Below are positions 1 to 10,951 of a stretch of DNA of 64,000 nucleotides, piece by piece. Source of the DNA: Charina bottae (Eukaryota > Chordata > Lepidosauria > Squamata > Charinaidae); the NCBI GenBank assembly GCA_023362775.1, contig JALMGJ010000002.1:59436414-59500413 (forward strand), written 5' to 3'. Numbering within the stretch: position 1 is the first letter of the stretch; each line of letters opens with the position of its first letter. The notes under the pieces are model-generated. The model made no database searches and was not told the origin of the DNA. It was given only the letters and a program-made list of their open reading frames with translations. Both the position numbers and the translations under genes were made by a program.

Positions 1-250
1 ACATGCTACAGTATTTAAATGTTCTTGAAGGAATTTACTGTCCACTCCCCAGTGTTTCCATTGGTTTAGAAAGGCCTTTTTTTGCATGCTGAGGTCTCAT
101 CAATTTATACAAAATTAAATACGATGTATTGAAGGGAATAAAAATCTACAATAACAATGATGAAAGGAACCAAAATGTAGAAAAATAATGGCAATGTCTG
201 AAAATGAAGCCTGTTTGGGGAGGGATCTGAGTTCTTCCACTGTGTTAGAT

Positions 251-596
251 CAGAGCTTTCCAAACTGTTCATGTTTGTGACACACTGTTTAGACATGCAT
301 CATTTTGCGACACACTCTTACAGCAGGGCATCATTTTGTGACACACTCTTACAGCAGGGCACAAGGGAGGGACTAGGACCTCTGCGGAATCACAGCAGGT
401 TTGGAGGCAGCCAGGCACAAGGGAGGCACTAGGACCTGTGCAGAATTACAGCAGGTTTGGAGGCAGCAAGGCACAAGGCAGGCACTAGGACCTGTGTGGA
501 ATCCTGGCAGGGCTCGGAGGCAGCAGCAGCAGCAACACACCCAAACACTGCAGCCGACACACTAACGTGTCCCGACACACAGTTTGGAAAGCTCTG
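251..596. mobile_element. non-autonomous hAT element (MITE), family A copy 1
   Basis: The ends are inverted repeats: the left end reads CAGAGCTTTCCAAACTG and the right end is its reverse complement. The element is flanked by 8-bp duplications TGTTAGAT and TGTTAGAG, which match at 7 of 8 positions. Eight-base duplications with CA...TG ends are the hAT signature. The interior has two to three tandem copies of a GC-rich unit around GGCACAAGGGAGGCACTAGGACC and no transposase, so it must be moved in trans. Four other copies of the same family lie in this window. Confidence 0.85.
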
Positions 597-885
597 TGTT
601 AGAGACATCACCGTCAGGCTTTAAGCTCAGGCTCGGCAATAAATCACCAATACTGTGGAGTCCTTGGTGCTGTCTGAGCCTTGTTTTTTTTTTTTGCCAA
701 ACTAGGCAACATCTTCAGTGCGAAAAGGGAGTGGGACTTGCTCTCTGTTTACATACCATGGCTTGTCCTGCTTGTGTTGGTGGAGGTGTTGTTCTCTCCT
801 TAGGAGTTCCTTGATTGGGATGTTCTTTGCTGCTTGGTTGATTGCCTGAGTTAATAGTTGCTTGATTAGGGTATATTGTGCTGTT

Positions 886-1433
886 TTATTGTTGCTCTGG
901 TGCTAATCCTGGTGTTAATTTTTGCATATCTGGGTGTTGATTGCTGGCAAGGAGGTGTTCTGGTCTTTTGGCTTTTCTATTGTATCTTATGAATGGTATG
1001 TAAATGTTGTTTACCTCTGTGTGTCTGTTGATGGCTGCTTTGTCTGAGTGCCAAGCTTCCAGGAATTCTCTAGCATTTTTGGATTTGGCTTGGTTTAAGA
1101 TGCTCACAGTTTCCCAGTTGAAAGTATGGTTGTGTCTGTCCATGTGTTGTGAGATTAAGGAGTTTTCATCGTGTCTTCTGACTGCTAGTTGGTGTTCATG
1201 GATGCACTCTGCTAGTCTTCTGCTTGTCTGTCCTCCATAGTGGCTGCTACAGTCCTTACACTATTATAGATAACTCCTGTTTTTTCTTCTTGGGCTACTG
1301 GGTGTTTTGGGTTATTTAAGATTTTCTGAAAGGTTTTGGTTGGTTTATGTGCTACAGTGATGCCATGTGGTTGTAACAGTCTGTTGGTAGTTTCTGAGAT
1401 GTTTCTGATGTATGGCAGTGTTATCCTTTTCAT
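886..1433 (-). pseudogene. Penelope GIY-YIG endonuclease remnant
   Basis: Two minus-strand pieces, 1212-1433 and 886-1143, carry the linker and endonuclease region that follows the RT. Recognisable parts are PYIRNISETTNRLLQPHGI and the THKPTKT-like segment (here AHKPTKTFQK), a GVIYNSV stretch in the place of the GIY half-motif, then IHEHQLAVRRHDENS and REFLEAWHS, which contain the conserved His and Glu region. The two pieces are in different frames, and the Cys-rich YIG part between them is eroded. It is a relic of the nicking domain and is not functional. Confidence 0.75.
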
Positions 1434-1508
1434 AGCTTCTGTTCGTTATGTTGTAGTGGGTTGGGTGATCAGGCACTTTCTGATAAAGTTGAGTGGGTAT
1501 CCATTTTG

Positions 1509-2214
1509 CTAGAAGATGCTATATAAGTGATCTGTTTCCTTTTTCTGGTGTTCTGGGTTGCTGCAGTGCATTAATGCTTGTCTGAATAATGTACTTACAC
1601 AGCTTCTCTTGTGGGAGGTAGGGTTGTTGCTTTGGTAATGGAGCACTTGGTTAGTGTGGGTAGATTTCCGGTAGACTTGTGTTTTTAGTATGCCATCATT
1701 TCCTCTACTGATGAGGCTGGCCAAGAAGGGTAGTGTGTTGTTGTTTTCTTCTTCCCTTATGAATTGTATTCCATTGAAGATGATGTTGATGGTTTCATGT
1801 GTTTCCTCCAGTTGTTCCTTTTTTATTATGACGTCATCTACATACTGGATGCATAGTTTGGGTTGTATATGTGGGAGTGCTATCATTTCTAGACGCTGCA
1901 TTACAACCTCTGCTATGAGTCCTGAAAGTGGTGATCCCTTGGGTGTTCCTTTGATTTGTTGGTAAATTTGTCCATCAAACTGAAAGTAGGTAGTGAGGCA
2001 GAGGTTGATGAGGTCCATGATCCTGGGTATTTCTATCTTAGTGTATTTGACTAGGTCGGGTGTGTTTCGTAGAACTGCTGCCATGGATTCTTTCTCTAGT
2101 GCTGAGTCTATGGATGTAAAGAGTGCAATGACATTGAATGACACCATAATTTCATCTTCTTCTATTTTTAAGTCTTTGATTTTCTGGAGGCACTGTACTG
2201 TTTCTCTTCGATTG
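1509..2214 (-). pseudogene. Penelope reverse transcriptase fragment
   Basis: The frame is open for about 230 codons on the minus strand and runs in from the truncated 5' end. Visible RT motifs are SFNVIALFTSID (motif A region; Penelope elements usually have an Asp at the position where Asn is seen here), KGTPKGSPLSGLIAE (motif B), QYVDDVII (motif C, codons near 1835-1850, catalytic YVDD intact) and TLPFLASLI, followed by the QVYRKSTHTNQ segment typical of Penelope RTs. The reading frame stops at 1509, before the endonuclease part, which sits in other frames downstream. The protein would copy RNA into DNA at the target site, but this copy is broken. Confidence 0.85.
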
Positions 2215-2226
2215 AAATCACCAATA

Positions 2227-2883
2227 TTCAGTCACTGAATCCTTAGTTCAGTTCTTAGCTTGATTTGGCAGAAAACTCACAGACCCGATTCGGCAAGATT
2301 AGAATTTTTATTGTGGACATATGAAGCCTCAGAGACAACAGTTGATTGTCAACTGCAGTGTCAAGATGTGAGAGATTTTCTGCATTCTCAAGGGTAAACT
2401 GTAGGTTTCTTCCTCCAGCCTTTTCAAATTAACAGCTGGTTGACCGGTCATTTAGTGGCCTTAGGTGCCTGAAATATGTTTATAAAATGTCAGTCTCTAG
2501 CCAAGGAACTGCTAGTTCCTGGCCTTACATCACCTGCATTTTCAGCTTAAGGAAGTCTAGTAGGAAACTACATCAACTTTATCAAATCGTGGCCACATAG
2601 TAACGTAAATTTAAACCATTATATAATTTGCTAATTTCTGGGTTGTTTGGACTTCCACGTCTAGCCATGGCATTGAATCAACCCAGAGTTGATTCTAACA
2701 GCAATTCAAACTTATTAAGATCTGGTTTATTGTTCACTTATGAGTTTAAATTATATAATTGCCCAGAAACATCTTAACTTGTTATATATTAAACCAAAAA
2801 TGTGCTTAGCCCCTGACTTATTGATGAGTCTAGTGCAAACTGCCCACAGGACAAGAGAGGTAACAATTCACAATTGCTGGTAG
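2227..2883. other. unassigned sequence
   Basis: There is no convincing open frame and no recognised repeat here. A short AT-rich stretch near 2295-2320 could be an old LTR or LINE end, but nothing supports that choice. Confidence 0.5.
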
Positions 2884-3226
2884 CATAACTTTCCAAACTG
2901 TGTGTTGCAACACAATACTGTGTTGCCTGTGGGGCCCAGGTGTGTCGCGTCAAAACCCGGAAGCGCTGATGGTGCGCCGCTACGGACGCGCACATGTCAG
3001 CGGCCGCAGTGGGCCATCAGCGCTTCCAGGTTTTTGCATGGCACACCAGGACACCGCTGCGGCGCGCGAAAATCCGAAAGCGGCGCTGCGGTGCTTCCCG
3101 GTTTTTGCACGCCGCCACCACTGCAGCTCTTCCAGGTTTTTGTGTGCCGCTGCAGCGGTAGCACTTCCAGGTTTTCTCGCGTGCCGCCGTTGGTGTGTCG
3201 GCACGGGAAAAGTTTGGAAAGCCCTG
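2884..3226. mobile_element. non-autonomous hAT element, family A copy 2
   Basis: It shares ends with the copy at 251: the left end has ACTTTCCAAACTGTGTG and the right end has AGTTTGGAAAGCCCTG. The flanking 8-bp duplication GCTGGTAG is perfect (2876-2883 and 3227-3234). The interior is GC- and CpG-rich, with repeated blocks around GAAGCGCTGATGG and TTCCAGGTTTTTG in both orientations. These give long chance open frames on both strands that I do not regard as genes. Confidence 0.9.
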
Positions 3227-3234
3227 GCTGGTAG

Positions 3235-4319
3235 AATAGAGGAATATTTAGATCTAACATCATCTGATAAGTCTGCAGTCAAACATTACATTTTAATGTT
3301 TGAGGGATATAAATAAATTCTTTCAAATGTTAAGAGAGAAACCCTAACTTCAAAACACTTACCATTTTGTGGACCAGTGATCCTACAGAAATATCTCCCT
3401 GTTCCTCTACTCTCAGGAGATCAGTTTCTACTGCAGTCAGGAGCCAGGTGTAATTACATAAGTATACCTGAACATAATATTGCAGCCTGTTTTTGTGACA
3501 TGTTGGTTTAAATTACCAACAATTCAGCAGTAGCTCTCAGTGGAATATTATTTTTGTTTATCCCATCAATGGACAGCTTTTATAGATTATTCTTCATTAT
3601 ATCTGCAGTTCAAATGTATTGCAAGTTTATCTTGGCTTTCATCATTTGAGAGCAAGAATGGCTATCTATTGTCCCTATTGAAGGGCATGCTAATCATATG
3701 AAGATTCTCCATTCTATCTATATTCTGGTTTTCAACTTTTTAATATTTTATAGACAATGAATTATTGCACCTTTATTCTGCTATAGGCAATACTTGCTTT
3801 TCATAAAGTAAAGCTCATTTCTTGTGCCTTTTGGAGCAGTAGGTCAAAAGCAGGAATAAAGAATATTGAATATTGATGTGGACAAATACTATCATTTACT
3901 GAATGCATAAAATACCCTATTCTTTGGAAAAATTACATGCTCCAGTAAATGACTGTCTTAAACTTTTATTACTCAGATATCCTAATACCTTGAATGCTAT
4001 CATGTCTTTGTTTATTAAAACCTTTTGGGTTCATCTAATTTAGGGGCTGGAAATTAAATACGAATTAAGAGCCATTGTGCAGATAAAAAAGAAAAACAAA
4101 AGCACCTATTGTGTAGTAGTTTGGGAGTTGTCAGGTGAGTGAATGGTTATGGTGTAAATGAGCTTCTCTTCTACTGACTACTGTTTATTGTAGCTAATTA
4201 CAATGTTTCATGAAGATACCTCAGTGCATGTTAAATGTGATGCCAGGGGTTTCCTTAGGACCTCAGCTCCCACACGAAAAGGTATCCTCACTGCCCTTTG
4301 ATTCAACTTTTATGTTAAC
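3235..4319. other. unassigned AT-rich sequence
   Basis: I see no coding potential, structured repeat or RNA gene here. It looks like ordinary non-coding vertebrate DNA. Confidence 0.6.
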
Positions 4320-4530
4320 AGAATTATGCAAGCTCCTAATTGTGAATTTCACCCTCCCTCACTAAATCACAGTTTAAGCTCCTTGCTTCTCTATGCTGAT
4401 AACACTGCTATATTCTTTCTAACCCCCATTGGTCTTCATTGCAGCCTCCAGGCATTAGCTGAATACTGTCATTCAGAAAGACTGAAAATAAACAATTTTC
4501 ATAGTAACAATTAGGTTCTTACCTTGGTAC
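4320..4530 (+). pseudogene. decayed LINE reverse-transcriptase fragment
   Basis: A 62-codon plus-strand frame (4326-4514) contains SLLLYADNTAIFFLTPIGL followed by LQALAEYCHSERLKIN. This matches the RT motif C region of non-LTR retrotransposons (YADD, here mutated to YADN) and the following conserved -INxxKT- region. The rest of the element is too eroded to follow. It may belong to the same old LINE family as the remnant at 24440-26080, but that link is a guess. Confidence 0.5.
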
Positions 4531-4960
4531 AACAGATCATAAAAGAACTAAATTTTTAGCCAATATAATTGTCTACAAAGCTCAGCAACCATTTACAATC
4601 CTAAAATTGCAAACTATGCCCACAGCAATGATAGAAGCTAGATATCAGTAAATCTCTGTTGAACAAAGCCTCTGCCCTCATGGTTACTCTCAGATGTAGG
4701 ATTTACTGTGTTATCTTCCATTCTGCCCATTATATTTATCAGTCTGTGAAAAGTAGATTGAAAACAGGTGGGCAGTCTCTCAGCTCAGTTGAGGTGAAGA
4801 AATATATGCTTGCTTTTATCTGATTTCAATGAAGGAATGTCCCACAGCATAGCTATTATTATTTTTTTGGCACTGGCTGCACAAAAGAGTCATTTAAATC
4901 ATATGGAAATGGTAGGTGGTGTGGGGTAGCTGGATTAAGGTCTCAGCTGTACTTTTAATT

Positions 4961-5446
4961 GTTTTATTTATTTTATTTATTTATATTGATATTTATACCC
5001 CGCCTATCCCCTCCCTAATGGAGGACTCTAGGCGGCTTACATACATATACAATTCATGTTATACATTTTTCCTGTTATACATTTCAATTAACCGCGCGTT
5101 AAGGGAAGGGGTAAGGGAATCGACTCATCCATGACTACAAGTTTCACAATGCCTTGCGTCAGAGCCGGCTGCCGACATCCTGTAGATGGAGCTGTTCTTC
5201 CGGGATCCGTGGTACCACCGCATTCCAAGATCTTCCGTTTGGTGGGCGACCCCCGACAGGACGCCAGCAAATTCTCCCACTTAAGGTGGTACCCATTTAT
5301 CTACTTGCAAAGCTTTCGAACTGTTGGGTTGACAGGAGCTGGGACGAGCAATGAGAGCTCACCTCGTTGCGCGGGGGTTCGAACTGCCGACCTTCCGATC
5401 GGCAGTCTTACAGCTGACAGCGGTTTAACCCACTGAGCCACCGTTT
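4961..5446 (-). mobile_element. tRNA-derived SINE with an L2-type 3' tail, copy 1
   Basis: On the minus strand the unit starts near 5446 with a tRNA-like head: A-box TGGCTCAGTGGG, then a B-box-like AGTTCGAACCC. A body follows that shares GAGCTC...CCCAGCTC, ..AGTAGATAAATGGGTACCAC.. and other blocks with the SINEs listed below. It ends at 4961-5045 with a segment reading TAAGCCGCCTAGAGTCC ... GGCGGGGTATAAAT and an AAATA-rich tail, which is the 3' end type of the L2 elements in this window. The same head-plus-tail order recurs at 10500-10939, where it is bounded by a duplication. I could not find a clear target duplication for this copy. Confidence 0.7.
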
Positions 5447-6127
5447 TGTAATATTAATAGAAGTAACAGGCTATGGCTATTCATATTTAACAAGTAAGCT
5501 TTCTAGATTGGCCAGCTGCAAGGGGAAGACCTTGGTTCCTGCTGCCATTATATTGATTAATGCTAAAGTGCTTAACCTTCTGTTGTTTGGCACTCACTTT
5601 TGTTGCACAGTGTTAACATGCTAGCAAAATGTGTATTTGAGTCACTGACTCCTTAGTATGCTAGCAGTTATCTGTGATCAGATGTGTCTGTGATCAGATT
5701 TAAGAGCCGTAGTTCAACACATTCTCAAAGGACTTTCTTGGGAACTGGTAAAGACTCCCATGTAATTCACAGAAGCATTGTCACTATTTCTTACCGAAGC
5801 CCCTGCATAATGCTCTACCATAGGTCATAAGACAAGATGTTCCTGTACTCTATACTATCATCGCTCTCTGAGTCCACTGAGAGACAGGGAAGATACCAAT
5901 GGCAGATTCTGTTTTGTTTCTTTGGGGAAAAAAGGATATAAGAATGGAAAGCAATTTTAAATGCAGTGCAATCACCACATAAATATTAAAATATTTTAAG
6001 ACTGTGAATGCAGTAAGAATTCTAAGTATTTGCAAATGTGTCTTGCAAAAACATCTTTCAATATTATATCAATTGGTTAATAGTTGCCAGAATGTTTAAA
6101 ATCAGAATTTAACAGGGATAAAGCACT
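5447..6127. other. unassigned sequence
   Basis: Nothing recognisable is visible between the SINE and the L1 insertion. It is pre-insertion host DNA or very old repeat. Confidence 0.5.
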
Positions 6128-6143
6128 AAAAGACAAAACTCTT

Positions 6144-7019
6144 TATAAGAGACCTTTATGGATTTCCACGCAAGAAGCCTTTTACAGAACAGAAGTAAGA
6201 AATAAAGATAAGTGGTTGACATATAAGGATCTTTTAAAAAAGGAACAAGGACATTATGTAATAAAATCAAAAGAAGAACTTGCTCAAGAAGGATACACTT
6301 TTCAATGGCTCTCCTATATGCAACTTATAGAGAAATTTAAATTAGATTTAAAAAAATTGGAATTTGAACAAACTAAATCAGAATTTGAAATACAATTATG
6401 TGAAACTGATGAACATTTAATTGCTAAAATGTATAAATTATTGTTAAAAGGAGAAATGGTGGAGGAACAAGTTAAAGACTGTATGATTCAATGGGCAAAA
6501 AATATCGGCCACAATATACAACTTCAACAATGGGAAGACATGTGGACTAAAGGATTAAAATTTACATTATGTTACAACCTAAAAGAAAACTTTTATAAGA
6601 TGATGTACCGATGGTATTTGACTCCACAAAAACTTTCAAAAATGTACGGGAATATTTCCAACTTATGTTGGAAATGTAAAAAACAAGAAGGGTCTTTTTA
6701 TCATATGTGGTGGACATGTAAAACTGCAAAAGAATTTTGGACTGAAATACATTCATTGATGCAAAATATACTACAGATACGAATACCATTTAAACCAGAA
6801 TTTTTTTTACTTGGAATTTGGGATGTACAAATAGAAAAACATTTCTTTAGAATAATACAATTCATGATTACAGCAGCAAGACTTTTATATGCACAAAATT
6901 GGAAAAACCAAAGTGTACCAACGATACAGGAATGGATGTTGAAATTATTAGAGATGGCAGAAAATGACAAACTGACTTACTTGCTTATTAAAAGAAAACT
7001 CAAACCATTACTTTCTTAA
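6144..7019 (+). pseudogene. L1 ORF2p C-terminal fragment
   Basis: An open frame of about 290 codons encodes the C-terminal region of L1 ORF2p. It begins RPLWISTQEAFYRTE and contains the block KMYRWYLTPQKLSKMYGN followed by the Cys/His motif CWKCKKQEGSFYHMWWTC (C-x2-C ... H-x4-C), as in vertebrate L1s. Endonuclease and RT domains are absent because of truncation. The upstream ATG at 6084 lies outside the insertion, so the first 20 codons of that frame are host flank and not L1. The frame is still open to its natural end, which fits a young copy. Confidence 0.9.
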
Positions 7020-7340
7020 AGAGTAGAAGCCTTTGATGGACTATTTGCAAAAAGCAGGAGGAGTAAAGCTTGCATGGGGTTTTGACGATTAGAATATATA
7101 TAAATAGTATATATTAGACAAGAAATATATATGAATGTTATATGAATAGCCAGCATGTAAGAATAAACTATCTATTTTACTTTTATGACCATAGATAGAT
7201 TGGAAGTTATCTAATTTCTATGTTTGTTTTTTTCTTTCTTTCTTTTACTTTGCTACACTTTTCTTTTTAATTTGTATTTCTATTTCTGTTTCATTTTCAA
7301 CTTTTAACTTAATTTAAAACTTTAATAAAACTTTTTAAAA
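6144..7340 (+). mobile_element. LINE-1 (L1), heavily 5'-truncated
   Basis: The insertion is flanked by a perfect 16-bp duplication, AAAAGACAAAACTCTT, at 6128-6143 and 7341-7356, and ends in a short A-rich tail after AATAAAAC. It contains only the C-terminal part of ORF2 and a 3' UTR of about 320 bp. Long duplications and 5' truncation are typical of target-primed reverse transcription. The perfect duplication suggests that the insertion is not very old. Confidence 0.92.
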
Positions 7341-7356
7341 AAAAGACAAAACTCTT

Positions 7357-9299
7357 CTGTACTCCAGTTTCTTAATGGCCATGGATATAAATTCAAGGAG
7401 ATACTATAGCTAGATACTGTAGCTAGCTAGATATTTCTTGCAAGTTTATTGAAAAATCAAATGTGGGAATGAAAAACCAGCTGTATACAAGATACCCCCA
7501 AAGAGACTCTTGATAATCACACACTGATGGCATTCAGCCTCCAGTCTGGTGATTGAATATAACCTGCTTTATAAAAGCACTCTAAGCTATGATTTTGTTA
7601 GTTTGGTGTTGGGGGATTATAATAGTGTAGTTTAACCATAGTTTATGGTGTAGAGGTATATATTAAGATAAGCAACTGCAGCTTATTCAGAACATGGTTA
7701 AAACAACCATTTATGGTTATTAATTGTAATAACCATAATGAATTATGGTTAATTAACAGTTATTTAAAACAATCTATACAAAATCACTTTTTGAAATATT
7801 ACTTTTTCATTTGTTTTATTTTAACCTATGCTAATGATTCAAATAATGTAACCGCATTTTAAACATTATTAACAGGGTATAAAGACAAACCAGTATAAAC
7901 TAATATATTTCTATGATAGTTTTTTTTAATGATGCTTTAAAAATGTGCCATCATAGTGAGCATCATTTTGGCTCAGAGATACTCTTTCCTTTGAGATGTC
8001 TTTGGTTGGATAGGCTCCCAGATGTCTATGCCACTGAGGTTCCTGGTGTTCAGCCGCTGATTCACTCATTGCTGAGATATCTGCTTCAGCTGCTTTTTCT
8101 GGAAGTGTGTTCCGAGTTTCCAAGGGAAGCTCTGGTTGATCCCTTGTATAGGATTAACTTTGCCTGATTCTTGATTCTTCTCTCCTGATCTCCCATATGG
8201 GTTCTCCTACATCTTCTCCAAAGCATAGAGAGGATACTCCATTATCACAAACTCCCACTCTCCTTTCTAGCCTTTCCAGTAGTTTAACTAGGGCAGTTTC
8301 TGCTCTGCCTTTGGCAAGTAGATATGATAGAATGTGAGGGTGACCTGTTAATGTAGCCCTACAATAAAGTATAATTAGCTCATCTCATCATGTTTCTTAT
8401 CTGGTTTACCTGGGAGGGCTGACATCAGTCTAGCAAGTCTCAAAGTACAAATCTCCTGCCCTCCTTCTTTACCACATGGGTAGTTAGGGCGGGTCCTTCC
8501 TAAGTTTCTTTCTCTGGCTGTTACTCTGTTGCAGGCTCTTTTCTCTTTTATCTGATCGTTTCCTAGGCGGCATCTCTTCCCCCCTACCCCTGTCTTCAAC
8601 GGTCATCATCATCACATTCCATCACAGTAGCATTTACACTTGTGGTTTCTGGGCTAGGAATTGGTCCTTGAGGGTCCTTTAAACTTGCAAGGCATGCACA
8701 GTGGTGATTGTGGCTCCAGCATCCCTCCAGGCCACTACTAGATTTCATTCCACTGTCAAATTCATTCACCTCATTGGTGGAAGAGCATCTCTATTGACTT
8801 TAGGAAGGTCTTTATTTGAATGTTCCTCTGATCCATTACTTTTACAATTGACCCTGATTTACTTGGGCCTTCAATTTGGGACAGTGTGTAATAGATGTCC
8901 CACTTCTCCACAACTGTGTGACAGATTGTGGGGAGGCTTGAAAAGTAACAGAAGGGAGATTAGACACAAGCACTTAAATGAGAGAAGGGAATTCAGATGT
9001 TACTTTTATCTTATAAAGGGCAAATCAACCCAAGTGGCAAGAAAATATTTCCAATCATTCAAAGAGACACTGCCTTAATAAACTCGCTATAAATGAAGGT
9101 TGGGAATTCCTTTTACCATTTCCAAGATTCTGTATTTACCTCCAAAATAGCATTAAAGATACCTCACTAAAGTCTGTGTAATTTTTTGTTCCTTGATATG
9201 CCAGGAACGTGTTAGCTCCTAAAGCTAATGCACTGTACGTAATTGTGTGAAGTGAGTCTGTGTGTTCAATTCCAGTTAGAGGATTTGAATCCCATAGAA
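7357..9299. other. unassigned sequence
   Basis: There is no recognised element. Minus-strand frames at 7926-8123 and 8375-8599 have somewhat protein-like composition and a nearby TTTATTGTAGGG on the plus strand (polyadenylation-like on the minus strand). This could be a piece of an unknown retroelement, but I cannot name it. Confidence 0.4.
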
Positions 9300-9310
9300 T
9301 AACATCTGCC

Positions 9311-9668
9311 GATAGATGAGAATATCTGTAGCTCAGGGTTGAACTGTGGGGTCCTTTGTGCTCTCTGAGCTTGGTTGTTGGCTTGCAGACATTTCATTGC
9401 CTGACTAGGCAACATCTTTACTAGAAGGGAGTAGGATTTGCTCTCTGTTTATATGCAGTAGCTTGCCCTGACAGTGTTGGTGGGGGTGTTGTTCTCTCAT
9501 TGGTAATTCCTTGATTAGGCTGTTGTTTACTGCTTGATCCTTTGTCTGACTTGGTAGTTTCTTGATTAGGGTATTGTTTACTGCTTGATCGGTGGTCTGG
9601 TGTTAATCCTGGTGTTAATCTTTGCTTATCTGGGTGTTCATTGCTGGCAAGGAAGTGTTCTGGTCTTT
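9311..9668 (-). mobile_element. Penelope-like element end fragment, copy 2
   Basis: It is flanked by a perfect 11-bp duplication, TAACATCTGCC (9300-9310 and 9669-9679). The sequence matches the non-coding end of the element at 653-2214, with shared blocks such as TTGCTCTCTGTTTA, TGTTGGTGGGGGTGTTGTTC and GGTGTTAATCCTGGTGTTAA, plus about 110 bp more of the terminal repeat. It holds no RT and is a severely 5'-truncated insertion. A hammerhead-like fold, partly eroded, lies on the minus strand at about 9385-9425. Confidence 0.85.
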
Positions 9669-9679
9669 TAACATCTGCC

Positions 9680-10487
9680 TACCCATTTCTGAGGAGTCCA
9701 AATAAGGATGAAACAGTAATCTGGTGCCTCTTTATTATAGGAAGATACATAAATGAATTGTGCTGGCTGGTATTTTTTTTTTGGTCCAATCTTGCTGTCC
9801 TTCTTTGAAGATTTCCTTGCTTCCTCCCCTCATAGCTCTTTTGTCCACTGTTTTTCTTTTACACAAAATATTTCACAAAATGTACTGAAGGACACAAGTA
9901 CAAGCACAAATAAATTTCTAGGAAGGGTGCTTATATTTAAAAAAACTCCCAAGAAATAAGGGGGGAAAGCGTATTTAGTTTAAATATTAAAATAAGCAAA
10001 TATTTACATTTAAAGGGCCATCAAAGTTACAAATTGGTCCTGGAGATTATTTCATATGTGGGTGGATATAACTAAACTGAAACTCCATCAAAATAAAAAG
10101 GAACTGCTATTAATCACATATTCTTGAGAACTGAGTCTAGAGATATTCAACTTGCAGTGACAGGGCTGTGCTTCTCTGGAAGCAGCAGATGTACTATTTC
10201 TTAATCACTGGATATATAAATAACCAGTGTGACAAAGGCAATATGTCTTCTGGATAGCATTTCTTCCACACAGAATCACAGATTTGCTTTCTATGTTGGG
10301 CTATCTTTTATTATTATTTTAAGTACATATGTTTTATTTGTCCAAATCTCTTTCCAGATCGTTGCTGAGCCCTTGAAGATTGGAATGTGTCAACATAATT
10401 TTAATTCATTTTTGTTGGTTGCATACATATCTGTTTCCAGCTTGTTAATGGTATTAGCCTTCAAGTTGCTAGATGTTTTGGGGTAGC
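9680..10487. other. unassigned sequence
   Basis: It is AT-rich, with no supported gene or repeat. Confidence 0.5.
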
Positions 10488-10499
10488 TAACTTCAAAAC

Positions 10500-10939
10500 A
10501 GGGGGCGCGATGGCTCAGCAGTTAAGGTTCGAGATTGATTCATTGATCGGAAGGTCACAAGTTCGGAGGTTTGAGACCCTAGCCTCATGTGCGGAGTGAG
10601 CTCCCGCACTCGCCCCAGCTCTTGCCAACCTAGCAATTTGAAAGCATGCAAATGCAAGTAGATAAATAGGTACCACTTCGGTGGGAAGATAACAGCGTCC
10701 CGTGCACGTCATGCCGGCCACATGACCGCAGAAGCGTCTTCAGGCAACGCTGGCTCCTCAGCTAACAAACGGAGATGAGCACTGGCCCCTAGAGTCAGAC
10801 ACGACTGTGCGGGGGAACCTTTACCTTTTTAACTTATATATAACTGTATAATTGGATTTGATATAACATTGTAAGCCGCCTAGAGTCCTCCAGTAGGGAG
10901 GGGATAGGCGGGGTATAAATAAGACAAATAAAAAATAAA
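10500..10939 (+). mobile_element. Sauria-type SINE with L2 3' tail, copy 2
   Basis: A tRNA-derived head starts at 10501 (GGGGGCGCGATGGCTCAGC, pol III A-box; B-box-like GAGGTTTGAGACCC at 10565-10578). The body ends CCTAGAGTCAGACACGACTG...AACCTTTACCTTTTT at 10833, as in the other SINEs here. An L2-like end follows at 10870-10939, containing TAAGCCGCCTAGAGTCC and GGCGGGGTATAAAT. The 12-bp duplication TAACTTCAAAAC at 10488-10499 and 10940-10951 encloses both parts, so they seem to have inserted as one unit. It encodes no protein and depends on LINE machinery. Confidence 0.8.
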
Positions 10940-10951
10940 TAACTTCAAAAC

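Larger units (their letters stand above)
653..2214 (-). mobile_element. Penelope-like element, 5'-truncated, copy 1
   Basis: This is a retrotransposon insertion flanked by a perfect 12-bp duplication, AAATCACCAATA, at 641-652 and 2215-2226. Read on the minus strand it encodes the reverse transcriptase core first and a GIY-YIG-type endonuclease region next, then a non-coding end at about 653-800 that belongs to the Penelope terminal repeat. The order RT then GIY-YIG is diagnostic of endonuclease-containing Penelope-like elements. The 5' part of the RT is missing, so the copy is truncated. A second copy of the same terminal region lies at 9311-9668. Confidence 0.88.

Noticed and set aside
2900..3316. 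138-codon plus-strand frame and counterparts on the minus strand
   Set aside because: They lie across the CpG-rich hAT MITE at 2884-3226 and read into flanking DNA.
7926..8599. Minus-strand frames with charged composition
   Set aside because: I considered a retroelement gag or a host exon, but no motif, splice-site pattern or flanking LTR pair supports either.
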